Shown piece after piece: positions 51,564 through 62,519 of a DNA stretch of 64,000 nt (positions are counted from its first letter, which is position 1; every line of letters begins with the position of its first letter). The position numbers and the translations under genes are program-made. This stretch comes from Rhodococcus opacus (GTDB lineage: Bacteria; Actinomycetota; Actinomycetes; Mycobacteriales; Mycobacteriaceae): NCBI RefSeq assembly GCF_012396235.1, contig NZ_JAAXPA010000006.1, positions 124,001-188,000 of the forward strand, in the 5' to 3' direction. The notes under the pieces were generated by a model. The model did no database searches, had not been told where the DNA came from, and worked only from the letters and a program-made list of their open reading frames with translations.

Positions 51564-52361
51564 GTGACGCTACGCATCAGCCTCGCCCAGATCACCAGTT
51601 CGATGGACCCCGAGGCCAACCTGGCAGTGATCGACAAGCAGGTGGCGGCCGCCATGGACGCGGGATCGCGTCTGGTGGTGTTTCCCGAGGCCGCCATGCA
51701 ACGGTTCGGCGGACCGCTCACCCACGTCGCGCAACCGCTCGACGGGCCGTGGGCCGACGCCGTCCGCGAGTGCGCCGCCCGAGCCGGCGTCACCGTGGTC
51801 GCCGGTATGTTCACCCCCTCCGACGACGGCAGGGTCCGCAACACACTGCTCGTCACCGGCGGCGGCGTCGACACGCACTACGACAAGATTCATCTTTACG
51901 ACGCCTTCGGGTTCGCAGAATCCGACACGGTCGCACCGGGAACCGAGCCGCTCGTCGTGACCGTCGACGGCGTCGGAGTCGGCATCGCCACCTGTTACGA
52001 CATCCGCTTTCCCGGGCTCTTCCAAACGCTCGCCGATCGCGGTGCGGACCTGACCGTGGTCGCCGCGTCCTGGGGCAGCGGCCCCGGCAAGGTCGACCAG
52101 TGGACACTCCTCGCCCGGGCACGCGCCCTCGACTCCACGACGTTCATCGCTGCCTGCGATCAGGCCGACCCGGCAGCATCCGGCGAGGAAGTCCACGGCA
52201 CGACGCCGCTCGGCGTCGGGCACAGCATCGTCGTATCACCCACGGGAGCTGTTCTGGGCCAACTCGACTCGGGCCCGGGGATGCTCACGGTGGACATCGA
52301 CACGGACGTCGTCGCGCAGGTGCGAAAGGCATTGCCGGTCCTCGCCAATCGGCAGTTCTGA
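51564..52361 (+). CDS. Nitrilase-superfamily carbon-nitrogen hydrolase
   Basis: 265-residue amidase-type enzyme. The catalytic triad is clear: E42 (VFPEAAM), K108 (HYDKIHLYD) and C144 (ATCYDIRFP). It corresponds to omega-amidase/carbamoyl-type nitrilase branches, which hydrolyse amides to acids. GTG 51564 follows TAGGAG. It is divergent from the GntR regulator and shares the operator region. Probable role: release of a carboxylate from an amide substrate imported by the MHS transporter. Confidence 0.9.
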   Translation: MTLRISLAQITSSMDPEANLAVIDKQVAAAMDAGSRLVVFPEAAMQRFGGPLTHVAQPLDGPWADAVRECAARAGVTVVAGMFTPSDDGRVRNTLLVTGGGVDTHYDKIHLYDAFGFAESDTVAPGTEPLVVTVDGVGVGIATCYDIRFPGLFQTLADRGADLTVVAASWGSGPGKVDQWTLLARARALDSTTFIAACDQADPAASGEEVHGTTPLGVGHSIVVSPTGAVLGQLDSGPGMLTVDIDTDVVAQVRKALPVLANRQF

Positions 52362-52388
52362 TACACCCGGGTCGCGCGATCGGCGCGG

Positions 52389-53570
52389 TTACCGTCCGAG
52401 CAGCTGATGCGCCCGCAGACCGACGTACAGTTCGGCGGCGTCGATGGGATCGGAGAAATCGCGTCCCGTGAGGGTGTGGATCCTGCGTAGCCGGTACAGG
52501 ACGGTGTTGCGGTGGTAGTGCAGCTGGGTGGCCGCCGCGGTGGTGGAGCCGCGACAGGAGAACCACGCGTCGAGGGTGGCGAGCAGACTCTCCTGTTCCT
52601 CGGCGGGTAGGGCCAGCACCGGTCCGAGGATCTGGTTCGATGCGAGCTTGCCGGCGTCGGGCACGCTGACCAGCAGCAGCGACACCGGCACCGACTCGTA
52701 GCGGGTGACGGTGCATCCGCCGTGTCCGGCGCAGCGACGGGCGATCCGTGCCTGCTCGACGGCCCGTCCCGTCCCGCCGGGACGTCCGAACACCGAGCTG
52801 ACCCCGATCCATCCGTGACCGGTGCGGCCGAGGAGGTCCAGCGCGGATTCGAGCACCTCGGCGGTGGCCGCCCACAGCAGTCCGATCCGGCCGTCGACCT
52901 CCGTGTCCCACACCGAGTCGACACCCACACCGCGAAGGTCCGACTGGACGACGTCCGCGGCGGACGGGGACGCCGCCGCTTCCACGGACACGACGAGGAA
53001 GGTGCTGTTCTCCGGAATCCGGAACGTGCGGAGCGCGTCGGCGGCGCCGGCCGGGTTGGCGGTGTGGTCACCGAACAGCGTTCTGATCAGCCGACCGCGC
53101 GACTCGGCGTCCTCACGGGCGCGCAGGTCGGCGGTCTCCCGGTATGCCTCCGCGGCGCTGTCCGAGTAGACGTCCACGAGCGCCCACACCTGGGCGGCCA
53201 TGTCGAGCAGGGCGTTGGTGGCGCGACCCTCCGAGCGGTCCATCAGTTCGTCCCAGATCAGGCGGCCGCCGAGCCGGAACGCGTGGAGCAATGCCGCGAG
53301 CGGCACACCCTGTTCGGCCTTCAACTGTCCGGCCGCACGCGCCGCCTCGAGCCGTACCGGAGCGCTACCCGCGAGGTTGCCCAGCATCGCCGTCAGATTG
53401 TCGACGCACGCCGCGTACAACTGCTCGGGGGTGAGGAGGGTCGCCTCCACGTAGCCGTGCTCGGCCGACAGGATGCGCGAGACGAGTTCCTCGGACAACT
53501 GGTCCACGGACTCCAGCATCGATCCCAGAAGATCGGTGGGCGACGGCGCGACATCCGAGCTGACAGTCAT
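52389..53570 (-). CDS. PucR/CdaR-type transcriptional regulator
   Basis: 393-residue activator. The N-terminal sensory region is helical ([43 protein letters not shown]), the middle is a GGDEF-like/CdaR linker ([15 protein letters not shown]), and the C-terminal PucR helix-turn-helix is [26 protein letters not shown] 53570. It is divergent from the aldehyde dehydrogenase-GMC operon and converges with the nitrilase, so control of the alcohol/aldehyde genes is the natural guess. Confidence 0.88.
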   Translation of the reverse strand: MTVSSDVAPSPTDLLGSMLESVDQLSEELVSRILSAEHGYVEATLLTPEQLYAACVDNLTAMLGNLAGSAPVRLEAARAAGQLKAEQGVPLAALLHAFRLGGRLIWDELMDRSEGRATNALLDMAAQVWALVDVYSDSAAEAYRETADLRAREDAESRGRLIRTLFGDHTANPAGAADALRTFRIPENSTFLVVSVEAAASPSAADVVQSDLRGVGVDSVWDTEVDGRIGLLWAATAEVLESALDLLGRTGHGWIGVSSVFGRPGGTGRAVEQARIARRCAGHGGCTVTRYESVPVSLLLVSVPDAGKLASNQILGPVLALPAEEQESLLATLDAWFSCRGSTTAAATQLHYHRNTVLYRLRRIHTLTGRDFSDPIDAAELYVGLRAHQLLGR

Positions 53571-53768
53571 CCGGCAAGACTATCCACCGGGCGTGGTCCG
53601 CGCCATACCCTTTTTGTGCGACGGCATAGCCCGGATGTTCACATTGACAGCCGCTGCCTATGGCGCGGCGCCCGGAACTGGGACGAGAATCAGTAATCTA
53701 CGCCACAGTAGTTTGTCCTTTCTGCGGCGCGGTCCTTCATGCACTCGACCCGAGCGGAGCTGTCCACA

Positions 53769-55514
53769 GTGAGCACTTCAGAACCCGAGGCCACCTCCAA
53801 CACCCCCGGCGCGACTTCCCCACATCCGGACGTCGACGCGGCCCTCGCCGACCTCGCCGAGGGCGAGAAGACCTGGGCCGACCTCTCCCTCGCCGATCGC
53901 AGGAAACTTCTCGACACGGTGCACGACCTCACCGTGCAGCACGCCGCCGACTGGGTGGACGCCGCGGTCGCGATCAAGGGCCTGGACCCGAAGTCGCCGC
54001 TGGTCGGCGAGGAATGGATGTCCGGACCGTACCCGCTGGCCACCGGCACCGCGGCGCTGTCCGCGAGCCTGGCGAAACTCGAGGCCGGAACCAGCCCGCT
54101 GGACGGTGCCACATTCGGCACGGCCCCCGGCGGCCGCACCACGGTCAAGGCGCTGCCCCTGAACATCTTCGACAAGCTGCTGCTCAGCGGATTCAGCGCG
54201 GACGTGTGGTTGCAGCCGGGAATCGATCGTGCGACGGCACAGCGCGACGCCGGCCTCGCCCAGCGTGACCCGTCGCGGACACAGGGCATCGGCGTCGTCC
54301 TGGGCGCCGGCAACATCACCTCGATCGCCCCGCTCGACACCCTGTACGAACTGATCGCGCACAACCGCGTCGTCGCGCTCAAGCTCAACCCCATCACCGA
54401 CCGCCTGCTGCCCGTGCTGACACGTGTCCTGGAACCGCTCATCTCGATCGGCGCGGTCCGGTTGCTGACCGGCGGCGCGGAGGTCGGGACGTATCTGGTG
54501 CACCACGACCTCGTCGACCACGTGCACATGACGGGCAGCGCGCTCACCCACGACGCGATCGTGTTCGGGACCGGCGAGGAGGGCGCGCGGCGCAAGGCTG
54601 CGAACGAGCCGATCCTCGGCAAGGCCATCTCCAGTGAACTCGGCGGTGTGTCCCCCACCATCGTGCTGCCCGGTGAATGGAGCCGCGCCGACATCAAGTT
54701 CCAGGCCGAACACATTGCGACGCAACGACTCCACAACGGCGGCTACAACTGTGTCGCGGCGCAGGCGGTGGTCGTGTCGTCCGAGTGGAAGCAGCGCGAC
54801 GAGTTCGTCGCAGCCCTGAAGGAGGCCCTCGACACGGCACCGGACCGCGCCGCGTACTACCCCGGCAGCGACTCCCGGGTCGCCGGCGCCAAAGCGTCGT
54901 TCCCCACCGCCGCACGCCTGGGCGAGAACGGCGGACGCGTCCTGGTCACCGATCTCGAGCCCGGCGCATATGCCCCGCTCCTGCAGACCGAGTACTTCGC
55001 CCCGGTGCTCGGCGTGATCGACCTTCCCCACGGCGGCGCCGAGTTCGCGGCACACGCCGCGGACCTCGTGAACGAGGACTTCATCGGCACCCTCGGGGTC
55101 AACATCGTCGCCGCCCCGCAGACCATCCGCGAGCTGGGCGCGGAGTTCGACTCACTGCTCGAGAGCCTCCGCTACGGAACCATCGCCGTGAACGCGTGGA
55201 CCGGCGTCGGGTACCTCACCGCCACCGCGACCTGGGGAGCCTTCCCCGGCCACACCCTCAACGACGTCCAGAGCGGCATCGGCGTGGTGCACAACGCCCT
55301 GCTCATCGACCGGCCGGAGCGCACCGTCGTCCGAGGCCCGTTCCGTCCGTCGCCGCGGTCGATCCTGAACCGTGAGATGTCCATCTCGCCCAAACCCCCG
55401 TGGTTCGTCACCAACCGAACCGCGGCCACGACAGGCCGATTGCTGACAGGATTTGCCGGTGCACCCTCATGGACCCGGCTGCCGGCGATCTTCGCGTCCG
55501 CGCTGCGTGGATGA
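53769..55514 (+). CDS. Aldehyde dehydrogenase family protein
   Basis: 581-residue ALDH. NAD-binding segment around VVLGAGNITSIAPLDTLYEL, active-site Glu in SELGGVSPTIVLPG and Cys in GYNCVAAQA, with NVVAAPQT-like C-terminal strands. GTG 53769 is preferred because GGAG lies 9 bases upstream; ATG 53739 adds 10 residues. About 80 residues longer than typical ALDHs, and the usual GQ.C motif is GYNC, so it is an atypical subgroup. First gene of the operon with the GMC oxidase. Confidence 0.85.
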   Translation: MSTSEPEATSNTPGATSPHPDVDAALADLAEGEKTWADLSLADRRKLLDTVHDLTVQHAADWVDAAVAIKGLDPKSPLVGEEWMSGPYPLATGTAALSASLAKLEAGTSPLDGATFGTAPGGRTTVKALPLNIFDKLLLSGFSADVWLQPGIDRATAQRDAGLAQRDPSRTQGIGVVLGAGNITSIAPLDTLYELIAHNRVVALKLNPITDRLLPVLTRVLEPLISIGAVRLLTGGAEVGTYLVHHDLVDHVHMTGSALTHDAIVFGTGEEGARRKAANEPILGKAISSELGGVSPTIVLPGEWSRADIKFQAEHIATQRLHNGGYNCVAAQAVVVSSEWKQRDEFVAALKEALDTAPDRAAYYPGSDSRVAGAKASFPTAARLGENGGRVLVTDLEPGAYAPLLQTEYFAPVLGVIDLPHGGAEFAAHAADLVNEDFIGTLGVNIVAAPQTIRELGAEFDSLLESLRYGTIAVNAWTGVGYLTATATWGAFPGHTLNDVQSGIGVVHNALLIDRPERTVVRGPFRPSPRSILNREMSISPKPPWFVTNRTAATTGRLLTGFAGAPSWTRLPAIFASALRG

Positions 55515-55562
55515 GGGCTGCGTGTCCTCTATCCCTCACCCCCGTCGAAGTGGAGATGAACG

Positions 55563-57152
55563 ATGAATCAGGAACTGTCTGTGGCCGACTACGTGATCGT
55601 GGGGTCGGGTTCGGCAGGTGCCGTGCTGGCCGACCGGCTCAGCGCCGACTCCGGCAGCGAGGTCGCGGTCCTCGAGGCCGGTGGTGAGGACAAGGACAAG
55701 TTCGCGCACATCCCCGCCGCGTTCTCGAAACTGTTTCGCAGCGAGATGGATTGGGACTACCTGACCGAGCCGCAACCCGGGCTCGGTGGGCGGAGTATCT
55801 ACTGGCCGCGCGGCAAGATGCTCGGCGGCTCGTCGTCGATGAACGCGATGATGTGGGTGCGCGGATTCGCCGCCGACTACGACGAGTGGGCCGAACTCAC
55901 CGACGACTCCTGGTCGTTCAAGGAAGTGGTCAAGTACTTCCGCCGCATCGAGAACGTGCAGGACGCGTCGGACGCCGACAGCGGAACCGGCGGACCGATC
56001 GTCGTCTCGCAGCAGCGGAGCCCGCGCGCTCTCACCGGGTCGTTCCTGGCGGCGGCCGAGGAGACCGGCTATCCCGTCGAGCGGGCGAACGCCACTCGAC
56101 CCGACGGTTTCTCACAGACCATGGTGACGCAGAAGCGGGGTGCTCGGTGGAGTACCGCCGACGCCTACCTCCGACCGGCGCTGAAACGGAAGAATCTGAC
56201 CGTCCTCACCGGCGCCCAGGCCACCAGGGTTCTGTTCGAGGGCTCCGCGGCCGTCGGCGTCGAGTACGAGAAGGACGGGGTGCGACGCACCATCCGCGCC
56301 GCAAAGGAAGTGATCCTCGCCGGCGGGGCGATCAACTCCCCGCAACTCCTCATGCTGTCGGGCATCGGCGACGAGGCACAGTTGCGCGAGCACGGAATCG
56401 CGGTGCAGCAGCACCTGCCGGAGGTCGGGAAGAATCTGCTCGACCATCTGGTGTCGTTCCTCGGCTACAGCGTCGACTCGGACTCGCTGTTCGCCGCCGA
56501 GAAGATCCCCGAGCTGCTCAACTACCTGACCCGTCGCCGGGGCATGCTCACGTCGAACGTGGCCGAGGCGTACGGCTTCACGCGCAGTCGGGACGATCTG
56601 GCACTGCCCGACCTCGAGATGATCTTCGGGCCCGCGCCGTTCTTCGACGAGGGCCTCATCCCGGCAACCGGTCACGCCGCGGTGATCGGCACCATCCTCG
56701 TGAAACCCGAGAGTCGAGGCGAGATCTCGCTGCGGTCGGCCGATCCCCTCGCCAAGCCGATCATCGATCCCCGCTACCTCAGCGACAGCGGCGGAGTCGA
56801 CCGGCGGGCGATGCTCGAAGGACTGCGCCTGTGCGACACCCTCGCATCGGCTCCGGCGCTGAAGTCGCGGCTCGGCAACATGATTCGCCCGGCCGTCACG
56901 CCGAGCACGCCACTCGACGAGATTCTCGCCCGGGCACTGCAGGAGAACGCCCACACGCTCTACCACCCGGTTGGGACGTGCCGCATGGGCAACGACGACG
57001 CCAGCGTCGTCACGCCCGACCTGCGGGTGCGAGGGGTCGACAAACTGCGCGTCGCCGACGCGTCGATCATGCCGGCCATCATCCGCGGGCACACCCACGC
57101 ACCCTCCGTCCTCATCGGTGAGCGGGCGTCGGATCTGATCCGCAACTCGTAG
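55563..57152 (+). CDS. GMC family alcohol/choline oxidoreductase
   Basis: 529-residue FAD enzyme. ADP-binding motif VGSGSAGAVLADRLS at residues 12-26, GMC signature 1 (YWPRGKMLGGSSSMNAMMW) and signature 2 (GGAINSPQLLMLSGIG), C-terminal His-containing NAHTLYHPVGTCRMG and the RGHTHAPSVLIGER region with the second catalytic residue. It oxidises a primary or secondary alcohol; the aldehyde goes to the neighbouring dehydrogenase. ATG 55563, 49 bases after it. Confidence 0.92.
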   Translation: MNQELSVADYVIVGSGSAGAVLADRLSADSGSEVAVLEAGGEDKDKFAHIPAAFSKLFRSEMDWDYLTEPQPGLGGRSIYWPRGKMLGGSSSMNAMMWVRGFAADYDEWAELTDDSWSFKEVVKYFRRIENVQDASDADSGTGGPIVVSQQRSPRALTGSFLAAAEETGYPVERANATRPDGFSQTMVTQKRGARWSTADAYLRPALKRKNLTVLTGAQATRVLFEGSAAVGVEYEKDGVRRTIRAAKEVILAGGAINSPQLLMLSGIGDEAQLREHGIAVQQHLPEVGKNLLDHLVSFLGYSVDSDSLFAAEKIPELLNYLTRRRGMLTSNVAEAYGFTRSRDDLALPDLEMIFGPAPFFDEGLIPATGHAAVIGTILVKPESRGEISLRSADPLAKPIIDPRYLSDSGGVDRRAMLEGLRLCDTLASAPALKSRLGNMIRPAVTPSTPLDEILARALQENAHTLYHPVGTCRMGNDDASVVTPDLRVRGVDKLRVADASIMPAIIRGHTHAPSVLIGERASDLIRNS

Positions 57153-57165
57153 GGCGCTTCGCGCC

Positions 57166-57209
57166 CCGTGCGCCTTTTTGGTAGCGCTGGCAACCAGAAA
57201 GGCGCACGG
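57166..57209. terminator. Bidirectional terminator between GMC oxidase and NlpC/P60 genes
   Basis: Seventeen-base arms 57166-57182 and 57193-57209 pair with one mismatch. The left arm contains a T5 run and the right arm an A-rich run, so it can stop transcription in both directions. The convergent stop is at 57223. Confidence 0.8.
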
Positions 57210-57222
57210 GCGGCGGAGCCGC

Positions 57223-57819
57223 CTAGTACCGGCGCGCCGCGTAGAACGGCATCGAATCGAGGGGCGCCTCCTTCACCGGCTGCCCGGCGGTGGGCGCGTG
57301 GACGACCGTGCCGTTCCCGGCGTAGAGCCCGACGTGGTTCGCCCCGTTGAACAGGACGAGATCACCCGGCTGCAGGCTGCCCTTGTCGACGGGCGATCCA
57401 CCGTTCACCTGGTCGTAGGTGGTGCGAGGCACGGAGATGCCCGCCTGCTTGTACGCCCACTGCACCAGACCCGAGCAATCGAAGGCGTTCGGCCCCGTTG
57501 CGCCCCAGACGTACGGCGATCCGATCTTCGATTCGGCGGCCGCGAGAGCCTGCGCGCCGTGGGTGGACGGCAACGCCGGCGGGGCAGGCAACGGTCCCGG
57601 GAGAGGCCCAGGGTTCGGAGCCGGAGCCGGAGCCGGAGCCGGCGGCACCGGCGGCACGCCTGGTACCTCGAACGTCCCAATCCCTGGGATCGTGATCGGC
57701 TCCGCTGCAGCGGGAGCAACGGGAAGCAGAAATGCTCCCACTCCCACACCGGCGGCGATCAGAAGACCGCCGGTCGAAAACTGCAGACGATTGCCCCGAC
57801 GCAATCTATGCTTGGCCAT
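57223..57819 (-). CDS. NlpC/P60 (C40) peptidoglycan endopeptidase
   Basis: 198-residue secreted hydrolase. Signal peptide at 1-40 (LLIAAGVGVGAFLLPVAPAAAE), a Pro/Ala/Gly-rich linker (50-85), then the NlpC/P60 domain with catalytic C115 (FDCSGLVQWAY), H162 (ANHVGLY) and a third polar residue at H174 (VVHAPT). It cleaves between D-Glu and meso-diaminopimelate in peptidoglycan, like mycobacterial RipA/RipB. ATG 57819. No riboswitch of the ydaO class could be recognised upstream. Confidence 0.9.
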   Translation of the reverse strand: MAKHRLRRGNRLQFSTGGLLIAAGVGVGAFLLPVAPAAAEPITIPGIGTFEVPGVPPVPPAPAPAPAPNPGPLPGPLPAPPALPSTHGAQALAAAESKIGSPYVWGATGPNAFDCSGLVQWAYKQAGISVPRTTYDQVNGGSPVDKGSLQPGDLVLFNGANHVGLYAGNGTVVHAPTAGQPVKEAPLDSMPFYAARRY

Positions 57820-58070
57820 TGAGCTGAGTCCTTCAATTCATGAGGTTCCGGCGACATCAGCGCCGCTCGGACGAGACGTTAGATAACATCCCGGTCACGG
57901 ACTCAGCGGACAACGGCCGAATGGCCCATACACATACCTATTTTCGCAATCCAGGTATATAACGATCAGATCTCGAACCGACCGGTCAGTCACGAAACTT
58001 CAGAAACAGGTATGCCTTCAGGCAATTCGGCCCGTTACCGAAGGCATGCGCGTCGTCCACGCTGTTGGGC

Positions 58071-58892
58071 GTGTCACTGATCCAGAATTCAGAACCCGAG
58101 ATCTTCGGGGAACCCGCAGATGCGGACGCCGCGACCCTCACTGTCGTAGGGCGCGGCTCACCCGTCGTCTTCCTGCACGGATGGGGGCTCACCCCGCGGG
58201 TGTACGGCCGCAGCCTGTCGATGCTCGCCCAGCAGGGGCATCGCGTCGTCACTCCGACGCTCCCCGGCTTCGGCGGAACTCCCGACCATCCGCCCGAGGC
58301 CCGCACCTTCGCGGGTTACGCGGCCTGGCTGGGACGGTTCCTCGACGAGGCGGGAATCAGCGAACCGGTGACACTGGTCGGCCACTCCTTCGGCGGGGGC
58401 GTCGCCATTCAGGCCGCCCACGACCTTCCGGAGCGGGTCGCGCGCCTGGTGCTCGTCAACTCCGTCGGCGGTGGCGCCTGGTCGTCCGACGGTTGGGGAA
58501 TCCGGCCCATCGGCGAGAGGCCGCTGTGGGACTGGGGCGCTTCGGCGCTGGGTGAGGCGCTGTCGATCCGGACCATCGCGCACACGACGGCGTCGCTCGT
58601 CAACGGGTTCCTGCCCAACACGCTGCGGGATCCGCGTGCGGTCTGGCGCACCGCGCACCTGGCCAGACAGGCGGACCTGCGCCACGAACTCGGCGTCCTC
58701 GCCGACCGGGGCCTACCGGTCTCCCTCGTCTGGGGTCGCGGGGACCGGACTATTCCGCTCGCCAGCTTCGAGTCGATGCGGAAGGCACTCCGCAATCCGA
58801 CCGTCCTCACCGTGCCGGGCGGTCACGGCTGGCTGATCCACGACCCCACCTCGTTCGCCGACACCGTCCGCCGGGCACTCCGCAGCCCGTGA
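58071..58892 (+). CDS. Alpha/beta hydrolase
   Basis: 273-residue hydrolase. HGWGLTPRVYGRS oxyanion region, nucleophile in GHSFGGG near residue 100, Asp in WGRGDRTIPLASF and His in GGHGWLIHDP. GTG 58071 is used; a TTG two codons upstream is also open, and neither has a good RBS. The stop TGA lies inside the left arm of the palindrome at 58886. Confidence 0.88.
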   Translation: MSLIQNSEPEIFGEPADADAATLTVVGRGSPVVFLHGWGLTPRVYGRSLSMLAQQGHRVVTPTLPGFGGTPDHPPEARTFAGYAAWLGRFLDEAGISEPVTLVGHSFGGGVAIQAAHDLPERVARLVLVNSVGGGAWSSDGWGIRPIGERPLWDWGASALGEALSIRTIAHTTASLVNGFLPNTLRDPRAVWRTAHLARQADLRHELGVLADRGLPVSLVWGRGDRTIPLASFESMRKALRNPTVLTVPGGHGWLIHDPTSFADTVRRALRSP

Positions 58893-58931
58893 GTGGTTGA
58901 CGAGTCCAGAGACTCGCTAACCACGCACGGG
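58886..58931. terminator. GTGAGT-type palindrome after the hydrolase
   Basis: Arms 58886-58906 and 58911-58931 pair with three mismatches around CAGA. It shares the GTGAGTGG end with the copies at 16405 and 18549 but has different inner arms. It contains the stop codon. Confidence 0.65.
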
Positions 58932-59052
58932 CGACGAAGCCACCGGTCGGACCAGCCGGGTCGATGAAGCGCTCGGCCGCCATGGGAACTGCGAGTACGC
59001 AGATTTCGACGCGTGGTGCCACAAGCCTCCGCGTCGGCCGTAACCTCGCTCC

Positions 59053-59613
59053 ATGACCCCGCGCGAACCCCGCCGCAGTTCTGCGCGGCGAAGTCCAGTT
59101 CTCGTCGTCCTTGCCGGACTGCCGGGATCGGGAAAGTCGACGATCGCACGGGGGCTGGCGCAATCACTCGGTGCAGCACACGTGCGCATCGACAGCATCG
59201 AACAGGCCATTCTCGACTCGTCTCTTGCAGCACCGTCGGTCGCAGAGGCCGGCTACCGGGTGGGATACGCCGTGGCCCGCGACATCCTGCGCGGCAACGT
59301 CTCCGTTGTCGCCGACTCGGTCAATCCGATCGACGTGACCAGAGATGCGTGGCGGACAGTCGCGCGCGACCTCGATGCGTCACTCGCCGAGATCGAGGTC
59401 GTCTGCTCGGACGAGCAGGAACACCGGCGTCGCGTCGAGACCCGCGTCGTCGATGTGGCAGGTCTGCGGGTTCCCACTTGGTCGGACGTCGTCCGACGCG
59501 AATACCAGCCCGTCGATTCTTCCGTGCACGTCCTGGACACGGCAGGCCGGGACGCGACCGCGTGCATCGACGAAGCCTTGGCCGTGGTCAGCGCCGTGGG
59601 GCGCCCGCGGTAG
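59053..59613 (+). CDS. P-loop kinase-like ATPase
   Basis: 186-residue protein. Walker A GLPGSGKST at 22-30, then VRIDSIEQAIL and VVADSVNPIDVTRDAW, the lid-like REYQPVDSSVHVLDT, all like zeta-toxin/uridine-kinase-type small-molecule kinases. The substrate cannot be assigned. It converges with the flavin reductase at 59624 with 10 bases between stops. Confidence 0.85.
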   Translation: MTPREPRRSSARRSPVLVVLAGLPGSGKSTIARGLAQSLGAAHVRIDSIEQAILDSSLAAPSVAEAGYRVGYAVARDILRGNVSVVADSVNPIDVTRDAWRTVARDLDASLAEIEVVCSDEQEHRRRVETRVVDVAGLRVPTWSDVVRREYQPVDSSVHVLDTAGRDATACIDEALAVVSAVGRPR

Positions 59614-59623
59614 CGGGACCGGG

Positions 59624-60637
<1,014 letters not shown>

Positions 60638-60831
60638 TCATCACCTCTCGCATGCTTTCCCGCCACCCTAGAGCACTCGGTGGTTCCGGTCGAATACTGT
60701 AGGGCAGGAACGGAAGTCGAGACACGGTCCTTCGAATCAGGGCGATCCAAACCATTCCGCGCGGCGCCCGGAGGCGCTACCTTGCCAGTGGCCGCACTCC
60801 GTGGCCATTCGATCGATCGTGGGGATTTTCC

Positions 60832-61602
60832 GTGAAGTTCAGCCGTTCTCTCGCCCTTGCCGCCGTTCCTCTCCTGGCGGCACTGACAGCGTGCTCCGGT
60901 GGATCCGGCGGCGCCGATGGCGACACGGTCCGGATCGGAACCACCGAGGCCAGCGACCGCTCGTGGGAAATCTTCGAGGACAAGGCGAAGGACGCGGGTA
61001 TCACGCTCGACGTCGTGAACTTTTCCGACTACTCGCAGCCGAACATCGCCCTGTCACAGGGGCAGATCGACGCCAATCTCTTCCAGCACCTGCAGTTCCT
61101 CGGCGAGTACAACACCGGCGCCGACGACGACCTCACCCCGATCGGCGCCACCCAGATCGTGCCCCTCGGCCTGTACTCGCAGAAGCACCGGAGCCTCGCC
61201 GACATTCCGCAGGGCGGCGAGATCGCAATCCCCAACGACCCCAGCAACCAGGCTCGTGCCCTGTTCGTGCTGAAGGGCGCCGGCCCGCTCACGCTGACCG
61301 GCGACAACCCGTCCCCCACGCCCGCCGACATCGACACGACTGCGTCCAAGGTGAAGGTGACCCCGGTCGACGCCGCGCAGACGGCGCTGTCGCTCGCATC
61401 CGTCGACGGCGCGATCGTCAACAACACATTCCTCGAGCGTTCGGGCATCGACCCCACATCCGCTCTCTACAAGGACGACCCGTCGAGTCCCGCCGTAGAT
61501 GACACCGATCGTCCGATTCGAATCCGTCACGAAAACCTTCCAGTCGGGAAAGAAGACGCTCACCGCTGTCGACGCCCTGGATCTCACCATCGAGAGGGGT
61601 GA
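60832..61602 (+). pseudogene. metQ: Methionine ABC transporter substrate-binding lipoprotein, 3' end replaced
   Basis: NlpA/MetQ lipoprotein. GTG 60832 starts a signal peptide with lipobox LTAC, then VRIGTTEASDRSWEIFE, LDVVNFSDYSQPN, QIDANLFQHLQFL, PNDPSNQARAL and DGAIVNNTFLERSGIDP, all typical. At about residue 220 (ALYKDDPSSPA) the family tail of roughly 50 residues is absent. The frame instead enters the metN start region (61499) out of phase and ends at 61602 with junk (RPIRIRHENLP...). So a deletion has fused metQ to metN. Ligand binding at the second lobe is probably lost. Confidence 0.75.
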
Positions 61603-62519
61603 GATCTTCGGGGTCATCGGCTACTCGGGCGCCGGGAAGAGCACGCTGGTTCGGCTGATCAACGGCCTGGAACGCCCGACGAGTGGGCGCGTCGTCGTCG
61701 ACGACGTCGACATCACCGCGCTGTCGGAATCGAAACTCCGACACGTACGCGCGAAGATCGGGATGATCTTCCAGCAGTTCAACCTGTTCCGCTCGCGGAC
61801 CGTCGCCGGGAATGTCGCATACCCCCTCGTCGTGACGGGGTGGCCGCGGCAGAAGCGCCGCGAACGCGTCGCCGAACTGCTCACGTTCGTGGGCCTCTCC
61901 GACAAGGCACGGGTCTACCCCGACCAGTTGTCCGGCGGGCAGAAGCAGCGGGTCGGGATCGCCCGCGCGCGCGACGTCGCCGAACCTGCTGCTCGCCGAC
62001 GAGTCCACCAGCGCCCTGGACCCGGAAACCACGCGGGACGTACTAAGTCTGCTCCGCAAGGTGAACCGGGAACTCGGGGTCACGATCGTGGTGATCACGC
62101 ACGAGATGGACGTCGTCCGGGCCGTCGCGGATCGTGTCGCCGTCCTGGCGGAGGGTCGCGTCGTGGAGCTCGGCACGGTGTTCGACGTCTTCTCGGAACC
62201 ACAGGCGCCGGCGTCGAAGAGCTTCGTGAGCACGATCCTGCGCAACCGCCCGGAGCCCGCCGACCTGGAACGGCTGCGCTCGCGTTTCGGCGGCCGGATC
62301 GTCACCGCCGACGTGCGCGACGGCAGCCGGATCGGCGACGTTCTCTCCGACGCGGGCGGGCACGGTGTGCGGTTCGAGATCGTCTACGGCGGCATCACCA
62401 CCCTGCAGGACCGCTCGTTCGGCAGTCTCACGCTCGAGCTCGTCGGTCCGGACGACGGCATCGACGACGTGATCCGCCGGTTGCGGACCGTCACCGACGT
62501 CGAGGAAGTACAGGCATGA
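61499..62519 (+). pseudogene. metN: Methionine ABC transporter ATPase, frameshifted
   Basis: ATG 61499 (MTPIVRFESVTKTF). Walker A GYSGAGKST and signature LSGGQ are in the first frame. Near 61964-61973 (GCGCGCGCG run) two bases appear to be lost compared with IARALATSPNLLLADE, and Walker B (LLLADESTSALDPE), the switch His (VVITHEMDVV) and C-terminal NIL domain (FEIVYGGITTL) continue in another frame to 62519. Either a genuine frameshift or a sequencing error in the GC run. A single 559-codon frame joins metN to metI by chance and should not be annotated as one protein. Confidence 0.78.

Noticed and set aside
57820..57960. Possible cyclic di-AMP (ydaO) riboswitch upstream of the NlpC/P60 gene
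   Set aside because: Such riboswitches precede many actinobacterial P60 genes, but I could not find the conserved core here.
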